A DNA stretch of 64,000 nt from DATLNF01 sp046590575 (GTDB taxonomy: Bacteria; Actinomycetota; Actinomycetes; BP-191): the NCBI GenBank assembly GCA_046590575.1, contig JBKJUS010000165.1, forward strand, positions 1-64,000, given 5' to 3'. Position 1 is the first letter of the stretch. The number at the start of each line of letters is the position of its first letter. The notes under the pieces are model-generated. The model ran no database searches. It saw only the letters and a list, made by a program, of their open reading frames with translations, and had not been told where the DNA came from. This document shows positions 41,833-49,991 of the stretch, one piece after another. A program made the position numbers and the translations under genes.

Positions 41833-42726
41833 CTACACTGCGGGAGCGATCCGTGCGGCCGGAATGAGCGGCAGGATTGGCGTGTCGAGGTTGATATCCA
41901 TGCCCTCGTAGGCGAGGACCGGAGGGTGCGGCCGGTCGCCCCACAGGTCGCAGGCACGGACCAGCAGCTCCTCGAGCTGGGAGTCGCTGTGCGCCGGGTC
42001 GTGGTGGAAGAGCACCAGCTGGCTCACGTCGCTGACCAGCGCGTAGTCGACGACGTGGCGAACGCTCGAATGGCCCCACCCGCGGTGCGTCTCGAACTCT
42101 TCCTCCGTGTACTGCGCGTCGTGCAGCAGCACGTCGGCGCGCAGTGCGAGCCCATAACCGGAGAGCCAGGCGACCTCTGACGTTCGAAAGCTGGCGCCGA
42201 GCGCTGGCTCGTGGTCGGGCAGGTAGGCGAGCGACTTGCCGCCTTCCTCGATGCGGTAGCCGACCGTCGGACCGCGGTGCATGACCGGCGCGGCCCCGAG
42301 CTCTGCTCCGCCGAGCACGGTGCCGTCGAAGGGCGCGTCATGGCAGATCACGGTCGCGGGCACGTCGACAAGGCTGACGGGGAAGAGCGGGTCGGACATG
42401 TACGACGAGACGCGGTCCTGGAGGGATCGGGTGGGGGATGGCGGGCCCCAGAGGTGTACTTCGACTCCTGCCTGGTAGAGCGGCGCGAAGAAGGCGAGTC
42501 CCTGCAGGTGGTCAAGGTGGAGATGCGTCAGCAGCACGTGGATCTCGGTCTCGCCCTCGGCAACCAGGAGCCCGCCGAGCTCGCGCATGCCCGTGCCCGC
42601 GTCAAGGACGACGACTGGGCCGTCGGCGAGTCGGACCTCGACGCAGCTCGTGTTGCCGCCGTAGCGCACGGTGTGCGGCCCGGGCGACGCGATGGAGCCA
42701 CGACAACCCCAGATGCGCGCCCGCAT
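41833..42726 (-). CDS. MBL-fold metallo-hydrolase
   Basis: 297 residues. It has GCRGSIASPGPHTVRYGGNTSC at the start and the metal motif THLHLDHLQG, with further ligands in VMHRGPT, YLPDHEP, LLHDAQYT and LFHHDP. This arrangement is typical of a group of binuclear-metal phosphodiesterase-like hydrolases often linked with signalling proteins. A PAS-domain gene lies directly upstream, sharing one base (TGATG), which supports a sensory link. The substrate is unknown; a cyclic nucleotide is one possibility. Confidence 0.82.
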   Translation of the reverse strand: MRARIWGCRGSIASPGPHTVRYGGNTSCVEVRLADGPVVVLDAGTGMRELGGLLVAEGETEIHVLLTHLHLDHLQGLAFFAPLYQAGVEVHLWGPPSPTRSLQDRVSSYMSDPLFPVSLVDVPATVICHDAPFDGTVLGGAELGAAPVMHRGPTVGYRIEEGGKSLAYLPDHEPALGASFRTSEVAWLSGYGLALRADVLLHDAQYTEEEFETHRGWGHSSVRHVVDYALVSDVSQLVLFHHDPAHSDSQLEELLVRACDLWGDRPHPPVLAYEGMDINLDTPILPLIPAARIAPAV

Positions 42727-43145
42727 CAGCCGGCAGACCCGGCTGCGGGGGCAGCCTCCCAGAAGGTTGCCATCACTCCGACGAAGTCCTGCTTGCGCGA
42801 GAAGAGGGGGATTGCGGTGAGTTCGACGGTGCGGCGGGTGCCGTCCGGGTCGGTGACCTGCTGGATGGCGTGCACGGGCGTCCGCTGCTCGAGCGCGATG
42901 ACGATGGGCATCTCCTCGCGACTCTCCGGAGAGCCGTCCGAGCGCGTGGGGGCGAATTTCGCCGCCCAGTCCCCCGAGCGCAGCTCACCGGTGTCGCCGA
43001 ACGGCCCGCCGAAGGCGACCTCGGCCGCCTCGTTGTAAAAGACGAGGGTGTTGGTCGGGTCGACCAGGAAGACGGGTACGGCGACGTTGGACGCAAACTC
43101 TCGCGCCAGGATCAGCGCCAAGCCCTTCTGACCGCCCATGTCCAT
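42726..43145 (-). CDS. single PAS-domain protein
   Basis: 139 residues containing one PAS fold: PVFLVDPTNTLVFYNEAAEVAFG, then PIVIALEQRTPVHAIQQV and RTVELTAIPLFSRKQDFVGVMATF. There is no kinase, GGDEF or HTH part, so it would sense a ligand and act through a partner, possibly the MBL hydrolase translated from the same message. The ATG at 43145 is chosen; another at 43139 is equally possible. Confidence 0.78.
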   Translation of the reverse strand: MDMGGQKGLALILAREFASNVAVPVFLVDPTNTLVFYNEAAEVAFGGPFGDTGELRSGDWAAKFAPTRSDGSPESREEMPIVIALEQRTPVHAIQQVTDPDGTRRTVELTAIPLFSRKQDFVGVMATFWEAAPAAGSAG

Positions 43146-43260
43146 GAGCGGGGACGATACGCACCGGCTCGCCTGCACGGAAGGGTGATCTTGCTCACGT
43201 GTCGCGGGCGGGCCGCAATCCGGTCGCCCTGGTCACGCAGGCTTGCGATGATCGGCAGCC

Positions 43261-45105
43261 ATGCCCTCCCACGTCTTTGCGGAGTCGGCCTCGCGCTCCG
43301 CGGGCTGGCGGTTGATCCGTGCGCTCCTCCGGGATGTGCGACCTGAGCTCGTGCGCGGCGTTGCCGCGGGCGTGAGCTGGCAGACGGCGGCTGCTCTCGC
43401 GCCGCTGGCCGTCGCGCAGATCATCGACGAGGGGCTGATCGGTCGCGACGGCGGCGCAGTGTGGCGCTGGGCCGCGGTGCTGGTCGTCCTTGCCTTCGCA
43501 GAGGCTTACGCTTCGCGCACCCGGCACAAGAACGCGGTCACCCTCTTCGCCCGCACGGGCGCTACCGTGCGGACCCGGCTCCTCGAACGGGTGCAGCAGC
43601 TCGACGCAAGCTTTTACGACCAGATATCGCCGGGCTCGCTGCTCGCCCGGGCGACGAGCGATGCCGAGCACATGGCCAACCTCGTCGACCACATCCCGCA
43701 CTCCGTGGGCTTCGCGGTCTCGATCGTCGTCATCACCGGCTTGCTCGCCACCGTCGACCTCGTCGTCGCCGGCGTAGTGGTCGGGTCGATGGCCATGCTC
43801 ATCGTGGTGGTAGCGCTCGGCGCTCGACCTCAGCGGAACCGCGCCGCCGCCCTGCAGGAGTCGATCGCGCACGCGACCGTCGGCGCTGAGGAGACCATCG
43901 CCGGCTTTGCGGTCATCAAGGGGCTGGGTGCCGAGCGTGCGCAGGGTGACCGCATCGCGGCGGCCGCCGCTCAGGTACGGACGGCGGGACTGGCGGCCAA
44001 CCGGCTGGACGCAGTGATCGACACCATGCTGGCGCTGTTGCCTGCGCTGAGCCTGGCCGCAGCGCTCGCGGTCGGCGGGCGTCGCGCGATCGACGGGCGG
44101 CTGACTCTCGGCGAGCTGCTGGCGTCGCTCACCTACGTCGGCCTCCTGGTATGGCCGATGCGCGTCGTCGGTGAACGGGTCGGCACCATCCAGAAGGGCC
44201 TCGCGTCGGCGCAGCGGCTCGCCGCGGTCTACGACGCGACGTCGGCGCTCACCGACCCGGTGATGCCGGTGCCCATTCCCGTGTCCGGCACGGGCCTCGC
44301 GGTCGACCTGCTCCGGGTCGACTTCGGCTTCAGGGCTGGTCCGCCCGTGATCACCGACGTGACCCTGCAGGTGCCGGCCGGAGCCCGGGTGGCGATTGTG
44401 GGACCCACTGCCTCCGGCAAGTCGACGCTGCTACAGCTGATCGGTCGCGAGTACGACGCGACATCAGGACAGGTGCTCCTCGGCGGCACCGACGTGCGCG
44501 AGCTTTCGCTCGTGGACGTACGACGACGGGTCGCGTTGGTCGGTCACGACCCCGTCCTCTTCGCCGGAACCGTGGCCGACAACATCGCGTTCGCCAGCCC
44601 CGATGCCGCGCGTGCCGACGTGCAGCGCGTCGCCCGGTTGGCTGCGGCCGACGGTTTCGTCCGCCGGCTGCCACGGGGTTACGGCACCGTTCTCGGCGAG
44701 CGGGGTATGACGCTGTCCGGCGGCCAGCGTCAGCGCATCGCCATCGCGCGGGCTCTACTCGCAATGCCCTCGGTGTTGCTCCTCGACGATGCGACTTCCG
44801 CGCTCGACCCGGAGACTGAGGCCGCCGTCGTCGCTGCCCTGACGGAGGCGCGGCGCGACTGCACGATATTCGTGGTGACCCACCGGCCGGCGACCTTGCA
44901 GCTTGCCGACACTGTGGCCCTGCTCAGCGCCGGCCGAATCGTCGCAGAGGGCCGCCATGCCGAGCTGCTGCAGACCAATGCGCAGTATCGCGAGGTGCTC
45001 GCGCACGCCCACGTCGACCACGAGCTCCTCGATGCGGTGCATGACCAGCCGGACGACGCTGGTGAGGTCGGCGACCGCGCCGCCACTGCAGCGGGCACGA
45101 CATGA
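43261..45105 (+). CDS. ABC exporter half-transporter, degenerate-site subunit
   Basis: 614 residues: six membrane helices (about 25-320), then an ATPase with Walker A GPTASGKST, signature LSGGQRQR, and Walker B VLLLDDATSALD, where the catalytic Glu is replaced by Asp. In heterodimeric exporters one subunit carries such a weakened site. Its partner, with an intact Glu, follows with an ATGA overlap. It exports lipids, drugs or peptides; the substrate cannot be read from sequence. Confidence 0.88.
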   Translation: MPSHVFAESASRSAGWRLIRALLRDVRPELVRGVAAGVSWQTAAALAPLAVAQIIDEGLIGRDGGAVWRWAAVLVVLAFAEAYASRTRHKNAVTLFARTGATVRTRLLERVQQLDASFYDQISPGSLLARATSDAEHMANLVDHIPHSVGFAVSIVVITGLLATVDLVVAGVVVGSMAMLIVVVALGARPQRNRAAALQESIAHATVGAEETIAGFAVIKGLGAERAQGDRIAAAAAQVRTAGLAANRLDAVIDTMLALLPALSLAAALAVGGRRAIDGRLTLGELLASLTYVGLLVWPMRVVGERVGTIQKGLASAQRLAAVYDATSALTDPVMPVPIPVSGTGLAVDLLRVDFGFRAGPPVITDVTLQVPAGARVAIVGPTASGKSTLLQLIGREYDATSGQVLLGGTDVRELSLVDVRRRVALVGHDPVLFAGTVADNIAFASPDAARADVQRVARLAAADGFVRRLPRGYGTVLGERGMTLSGGQRQRIAIARALLAMPSVLLLDDATSALDPETEAAVVAALTEARRDCTIFVVTHRPATLQLADTVALLSAGRIVAEGRHAELLQTNAQYREVLAHAHVDHELLDAVHDQPDDAGEVGDRAATAAGTT

Positions 45106-46850
45106 GCCTGCCGGTCCTCAGTCGAGGTGAGCTGCGAGGTCATGTCGTAGTGCTGCTCCGCCCGCACCGGCGCACGATCGTCCTGCTGGCCGCGGCAGTG
45201 CTGCTCTCGGCAGCAGCACTGGTCGCCTCGCCGTTGCTCATCCGACACGCCATCGACGAGGGAGTGCGTCGCGGTGATCCAGGTGAGATCGACGTAGCAG
45301 CCGGGGCCTTGGCGGTTCTGTCGATCGTCGGTGCAGGACTGAGCTGGTGGCGGGTGCGACTCTCCGGTGTCGTGGCTGAGGGCGTGCTGGCGAGACTGCG
45401 CACGCAGAGCGTGCGTCGGGTCCTCGCTCTTTCGGTCGGCGACCTTCGAGGCACCACGCGGGGGGATCTCGTCACGCGTCTTACCAGTGATATCGAGGTG
45501 CTCTCCGACGCGCTCCGGCTGGGCGTTCCTCGTGTTGTGCAGGCGCTGTCGCTGCTCGCTGTCTCGGTGACCGTGCTGCTCGTCGTGTCGCTCCCGCTGG
45601 CTGGCGTCGGGCTCGTCGGGCTGCTCGCCGTGTGGATCCGCGCCCGGCGTCTGGTCCGACGCATCACCCCGGTCTACGCGACGTACCGCACGCGACTTGG
45701 TGATGCGCTCGGCATGATGAGCGAGACCGTGTCGGGAGTGCGCATCGTGCAGGGGTCAGGTCGAGCGGCGGACCGCGCGGCGGCGTACCGCGCCATCAAT
45801 GAGGATGTGCAGGGCTCACTGCTCGGCATGATGCGCCTCCGCAACCGCTTCTATCCCCAGCTGATCGTATTTCAGGCTGGCTCAACGCTTGCTGTCGTCG
45901 TGACAGGGACGCTGTTGTCCCGGTCGGGACATGCGAGCGTCGGCACGGTGACCGCTGCGGTCCTCGCGGTGGTCGCGGTCTACAAGCCGGTCGAGGAGCT
46001 CGCCGACTGGCTCGACGAGATCAGCGGTGCGTCAGCCGCGCTGGGCCGCGTAGCCGGACTGCTCGACTTGACCGCTGCGCTGCCTGAGCCCGCGTGTCCC
46101 GTGCCCATGCCGGACTCCGGCGCACTGGTGGTCGACCAGGTCTGCTTTCGCTACTCCGACGGTGCCGAGGTGCTCGATCGCGTCTCGTTCGAACTGCGGC
46201 AGGGGGAGCGCCTGGCCCTGGTCGGCGCCACGGGTGCTGGCAAGTCGACGCTCGCCCGGCTTGTCGCCCGGCTGGACGACCCGAGCGCCGGCCGGGTGTC
46301 GTACGCCGGGGTGGACCTGCGCGACGCGGCGCTCGACGACGTACGCCGGCACGTGGTCCTCACCCCCCAGGAGGGCCATCTCGTTGAGGGGACGGTCGCC
46401 GACAACGTGCGGTTGGCCCGGCCAGAAGCGAGCGATGTCGACGTGGCGGCCGCGCTCGACCGCATCGGAGCGCTCACGTGGGCACGGCAGCTGCCCGCTG
46501 GTCTCGAGACCCAGGTTGCCTCCCTGGGCTCTCGGCTCTCGGCCGGCGAGCGCCAGCTGGTGGCGTTGGCTCGGGTGGCACTTGCTGATCCGCGGGTCGT
46601 GGTGCTCGACGAGGCCACCTCGGCACTCGACCTCGGCACCGAGCTGCTCGTCGAGCAGGCCCTGCAGCGCGCCCTCGCCGGCCGCTCCGTCCTGGTCATT
46701 GCGCACCGCGCGACGACGGCCGCCCGCGCCGATCGCGTCGCGGTCCTCGAGGCCGGTCGGCTGGTCGAGGTCGGCACGCATGACGATCTGGTCGCCCGCG
46801 GCGGATCGTACGCAGCACTGTGGACGGCGTGGAGCCGATCCGCCGACTAG
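45102..46850 (+). CDS. ABC exporter half-transporter, intact-site subunit
   Basis: 582 residues: six membrane helices (about 10-310), then an ATPase with Walker A GATGAGKST, a divergent signature LSAGERQL, and Walker B VVVLDEATSALD with catalytic Glu. Together with the preceding gene it should form a heterodimer with one hydrolysing site. Start and stop overlap rules and the shared fold make a two-gene operon. Confidence 0.88.
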   Translation: MSLPVLSRGELRGHVVVLLRPHRRTIVLLAAAVLLSAAALVASPLLIRHAIDEGVRRGDPGEIDVAAGALAVLSIVGAGLSWWRVRLSGVVAEGVLARLRTQSVRRVLALSVGDLRGTTRGDLVTRLTSDIEVLSDALRLGVPRVVQALSLLAVSVTVLLVVSLPLAGVGLVGLLAVWIRARRLVRRITPVYATYRTRLGDALGMMSETVSGVRIVQGSGRAADRAAAYRAINEDVQGSLLGMMRLRNRFYPQLIVFQAGSTLAVVVTGTLLSRSGHASVGTVTAAVLAVVAVYKPVEELADWLDEISGASAALGRVAGLLDLTAALPEPACPVPMPDSGALVVDQVCFRYSDGAEVLDRVSFELRQGERLALVGATGAGKSTLARLVARLDDPSAGRVSYAGVDLRDAALDDVRRHVVLTPQEGHLVEGTVADNVRLARPEASDVDVAAALDRIGALTWARQLPAGLETQVASLGSRLSAGERQLVALARVALADPRVVVLDEATSALDLGTELLVEQALQRALAGRSVLVIAHRATTAARADRVAVLEAGRLVEVGTHDDLVARGGSYAALWTAWSRSAD

Positions 46851-46974
46851 CGAGGCGGTGTGCTTCCGGCGTGGATGGCGTGGACGGTGTCAACCGGGTC
46901 CCTCGTCGGGGGTGGCCCCACTGCCGGAGATCGGGATCGCGAAGCCGACGTCCATGGCTGCGAGACTAGCCAGC

Positions 46975-47502
46975 ATGCGCGGGTCGGTCCGGAGGTCGCC
47001 AGTTAGCTGGCTGATGAGCAGCGCGCTGGTTGCCGGCTGTGCCGCAGGCGCCGCCCCGGACCGTGCACCACGCGCGAGTGAGCGGCAGGAGGCAGTTGTC
47101 GTGTCGATCGTCGACGGCGACACGGTGCGTCTGCGCGGCATCGGGTCCGGGCTGCTGCCGGCGGAGGTCACGGTGCGGGTTCGACTGCTCGAGATCGACG
47201 CCCCTGAGGCAGCGGACTGCGGTTATCGGGACGCCACCGCTCGGCTGGCCGGTCTGATGCCGCGTGGCTCCACGGTGCGGGTGGAGCGGGACCGCGATCT
47301 GCGTGACCGCTTCGACCGCCACCTGCTCTACCTGTGGACCGAGAACGGACGTTTCGTCAACGTGTTGATGGTGGAGCAGGGATATGCCCGAGCCGTGCTC
47401 TTCCGGCCCAACGACGCCTACATCGATCGCATGCGCGCTGCCGAGGACGAGGCGCGCCGCGCCCGCCGAGGGCTGTGGGCGACGTGCGGTTCCGCGGGCT
47501 GA
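46975..47502 (+). CDS. thermonuclease-like (SNase) lipoprotein
   Basis: 175 residues. A lipobox at SALVAGC (Cys near 22) precedes a staphylococcal-nuclease fold: VSIVDGDTVRLRG (Asp ligands), RLLEIDAPEAADCGY, then RDRFDRHLLYLWTENG and VEQGYARAVLF. It would cleave DNA or RNA at the cell surface with Ca2+. Of the two catalytic Arg, the RDLRDRFDRHLLY stretch offers a candidate for the second. ATG at 46975; an in-frame ATG at 46954 would lengthen the signal. Confidence 0.8.
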   Translation: MRGSVRRSPVSWLMSSALVAGCAAGAAPDRAPRASERQEAVVVSIVDGDTVRLRGIGSGLLPAEVTVRVRLLEIDAPEAADCGYRDATARLAGLMPRGSTVRVERDRDLRDRFDRHLLYLWTENGRFVNVLMVEQGYARAVLFRPNDAYIDRMRAAEDEARRARRGLWATCGSAG

Positions 47503-47508
47503 GGCGCC

Positions 47509-47850
47509 GTGCTGGAGGTCAGTGCGGAGCGCTTCGAGGAGTTGGTCGCCGACGCCCTCGACGACGTACCGCCGGATCTCGCCCGGCTGATGCGCAATGT
47601 CGTGATCTTCGTCGAGGAGACATCGGCCGACGGTCTCCTCGGTCTTTACGAAGGGACGCCGCTCACCGAGCGTGACGCGGGTTATGCGGGCGCGCTGCCA
47701 GACCGCATCACGCTCTACCGGCTGCCGATCTGCGCGATGTGCGACGACGAGGACGCCGTCGCCGACGAGGTCTACACGACCGTCGTCCATGAGATCGCGC
47801 ATCACTTCGGCATCGACGAGGAGCGGCTGCACGAACTCGGGTGGGGCTGA
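47509..47850 (+). CDS. zincin-like metallopeptidase family protein
   Basis: 113 residues. VVHEIAHHFGIDEERLHELGWG carries HExxH and a downstream acidic residue, the signature of the small zincin family PF06262. The start is VSAERFEELVADALDDVPPDLARLMRNV, also typical. Substrates are unknown. GTG start at 47509, 6 bases after the nuclease gene. Confidence 0.88.
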   Translation: MLEVSAERFEELVADALDDVPPDLARLMRNVVIFVEETSADGLLGLYEGTPLTERDAGYAGALPDRITLYRLPICAMCDDEDAVADEVYTTVVHEIAHHFGIDEERLHELGWG

Positions 47851-47922
47851 CGCGTTGTGGGGAGTTGCGTGGTCGTCCCAGCGACCGCAGAACTCCCCGC
47901 AACGCTCGATCGTTCGCTCGAG

Positions 47923-48699
47923 TTACGTAGGCAAGTTCGGGTCGACGGTGATGACCGCGAAGACCGCGCCCTGCGGGTCGGCGAGCACGGCGGTGCGGCC
48001 GGGGGGCGAGTCGAAGGCGGGCATGCGCACCGTGGCCCCGAGCTCGGTGGCTTTCGCCACGGTGGCGTCGGTGTCAGCGACAGCAAAGTAGACAGACCAG
48101 TGCGACGGCACCTGCGGTGGGTACTCCGCCGGCATCGGCATGAGCCCCGCGACGGCCTTGCCGTTGACGTTCAGGGTGGTGTAGCTCGGGTCGAACTTCG
48201 CGGCCTCGGTGGTGAGGGGGAAGGCGGCCGCGTAGAACGCCTTGGCGACGTCGACGTCGCGGGTGGCCAGCTCGTTCCAGCAGACCGTGCCGGGTTCGCC
48301 GATCAGCTCGGCGCCTTTCATCTCGCGCGCCTGCCACACGCCGACGGCCGCGCCGGTCGGGTCCGCGTAGAACGCCATGCGGCCCGCGCCCGGGATGTCC
48401 ATGGGCTCGACGATGACCTGGCCGCCCGCCGAGGTGACGAGCTCGGTCGTCTTGTCCGCGTCGTCGGTGGCGAGGTAGGTACTCCAGACCACTGGCTGAC
48501 CCTCTGTCATCACCGGGCCGACCCCGGCGACGTTCTTCCCGCCCTTGGTGAACATCGTGTACCCGCCGAACGCCGGGTCCCCGTCCTCGGACTCCCAGCC
48601 GAAGAGACTGCCGTAGAACTCGCGCCCCGCGGCGCAGTCCGTGGACATCAGGTCGACCCAGATCGGCCTGCCGGCCGGGTAGTCGGTCATCTCTGGCAT
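47923..48699 (-). CDS. VOC-family (glyoxalase/bleomycin-resistance fold) two-domain protein
   Basis: 258 residues with two VOC modules (about 10-120 and 135-255): PIWVDLMSTDCAAGREFYGSLFGWE and TVCWNELATRDVDVAKAFYAAAFP open the two halves, and each ends in a DPxGA-type strand (YADPTGAAVGVWQ, LADPQGAVFAVI). Such proteins act as dioxygenases, lyases or drug-binding proteins; many actinobacterial ones are of unknown role. Confidence 0.85.
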   Translation of the reverse strand: MPEMTDYPAGRPIWVDLMSTDCAAGREFYGSLFGWESEDGDPAFGGYTMFTKGGKNVAGVGPVMTEGQPVVWSTYLATDDADKTTELVTSAGGQVIVEPMDIPGAGRMAFYADPTGAAVGVWQAREMKGAELIGEPGTVCWNELATRDVDVAKAFYAAAFPLTTEAAKFDPSYTTLNVNGKAVAGLMPMPAEYPPQVPSHWSVYFAVADTDATVAKATELGATVRMPAFDSPPGRTAVLADPQGAVFAVITVDPNLPT

Positions 48700-48794
48700 G
48701 TCATTCCCCTCATCACAGTGTGCGGACCGGGCGAACGCTAGACCCGGGATGTGACAAGCCGGTAGGGGTGAGGTGAACGTCGAGCCGCAACCGT

Positions 48795-48800
48795 TACGAT
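48795..48800 (+). promoter_or_regulatory. possible -10 of the dCTP deaminase gene
   Basis: TACGAT lies 9 bases before the ATG at 48810. If used, the transcript would be leaderless or nearly so, which is common in actinobacteria. No clear -35 and no ribosome site is seen between it and the ATG. Confidence 0.3.
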
Positions 48801-48809
48801 GGCCGCCTC

Positions 48810-49934
48810 ATGCTCGACCTACCTGCCGGCGAGTCCGGCGTCCTGCCCTCGCACTGGCTGCGCAAGGCGATCGACGCGGGCGTCATCGACGCGGCGCCGT
48901 ACAAGATCCTGGAGACGGCCATTCAGCCGGCTTCGCTGGACCTGCGTCTCGGTGATGTCGCCCACCGGCTGCGGTGCAGCTTTCTGCCCGACCAGCACGA
49001 TGTCGCCGACAAGCTCGCCGACTACGGGATGGATACTCTCGACCTGCGCGACGGGGCGATTCTCGAGCGCAACCGGCCCTACCTCATCCCGCTGATCGAG
49101 GAGGTGGCACTTCCCGCGGGGGTGCGGGCCAAGGCCAATCCCAAGAGCTCGACCGGTCGCCTCGACATCTTCACCCGGGTGATCACCGACAAGAGCTTCC
49201 TCTTCGACGAGATCGAGGACGGCTACTCCGGCCGGCTTTACATCGAGGTCGTGTCAAGGTCGTTCACGATCAAGGTGAAGACCGGGCTGAGCCTCAACCA
49301 GCTGCGGCTGATGGCCGGCGTCGACCGGTTCGACGACACCGATATCCGTCGGCTGCATGCCGAGGACGCTTTGCTGTTCATCGATGGTGCCGTCGTGCCC
49401 CCGGCCGACCTCGCGGTGGGCAATGGCCTCTTCCTCTCCCTCGACCTGACCGGTGACGAGCGCGGTCAGGTCGGCTACCGGGCGAAGAAGAACTCTCATC
49501 TGCTCGACCTCTCCCTGCTCGACCACTACGACCCGGAGGAGTTCTGGGAGCCGGTGCGCCGGGAGAAGGGCAACCGCGTCGTCCTCGAGCCCGAGGAGTT
49601 CTACCTGCTGCTCTCCCACGAAGGTGTCCGGGTGCCTCCGGCGTACGCCGCAGAGATGACGGCCTATGACCCGACGAGCGGCGAGCTGCGCACGCACTAC
49701 GCCGGCTTCTTCGACCCGGGATTTGGCCACGGCACCGACCCGCTGACCGGGTCAAGGGCGGCACTGGAGGTGCGGGCACATGACGTGCCGTTCATGGTTG
49801 AGCACCGCCAGCCGGTTTGTAAGCTCAGCTTCGAGCGGATGCTGGAGACCCCCAGCTCGTTGTACGGCGAGGGTCTCGCGTCGCACTACCAGTTCCAGCG
49901 CGGAACGCTCAGCAAGCACTTCCGCCGTCCCTGA
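48810..49934 (+). CDS. dcd: two-domain 2'-deoxycytidine 5'-triphosphate deaminase
   Basis: 374 residues built of two dUTPase-fold halves: LETAIQPASLDLRLGDVAHRLRCSFLP then KANPKSSTGRLDIFTRVI, and a second AYDPTSGELRTHYAGFFDPGFG with FMVEHRQPVCKLSFERM. This corresponds to the long dCTP deaminase form (PF06559), best known from proteobacteria. The usual actinobacterial enzyme is a single-domain bifunctional protein of about 190 residues. The reaction is dCTP to dUTP plus ammonia for dTTP synthesis. Confidence 0.8.
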   Translation: MLDLPAGESGVLPSHWLRKAIDAGVIDAAPYKILETAIQPASLDLRLGDVAHRLRCSFLPDQHDVADKLADYGMDTLDLRDGAILERNRPYLIPLIEEVALPAGVRAKANPKSSTGRLDIFTRVITDKSFLFDEIEDGYSGRLYIEVVSRSFTIKVKTGLSLNQLRLMAGVDRFDDTDIRRLHAEDALLFIDGAVVPPADLAVGNGLFLSLDLTGDERGQVGYRAKKNSHLLDLSLLDHYDPEEFWEPVRREKGNRVVLEPEEFYLLLSHEGVRVPPAYAAEMTAYDPTSGELRTHYAGFFDPGFGHGTDPLTGSRAALEVRAHDVPFMVEHRQPVCKLSFERMLETPSSLYGEGLASHYQFQRGTLSKHFRRP

Positions 49935-49991
49935 CGGAGTCGTCGCCGCCGAAGGGTTTCGCACCTACTCCCACCCGGGCAGGTCAAGACC

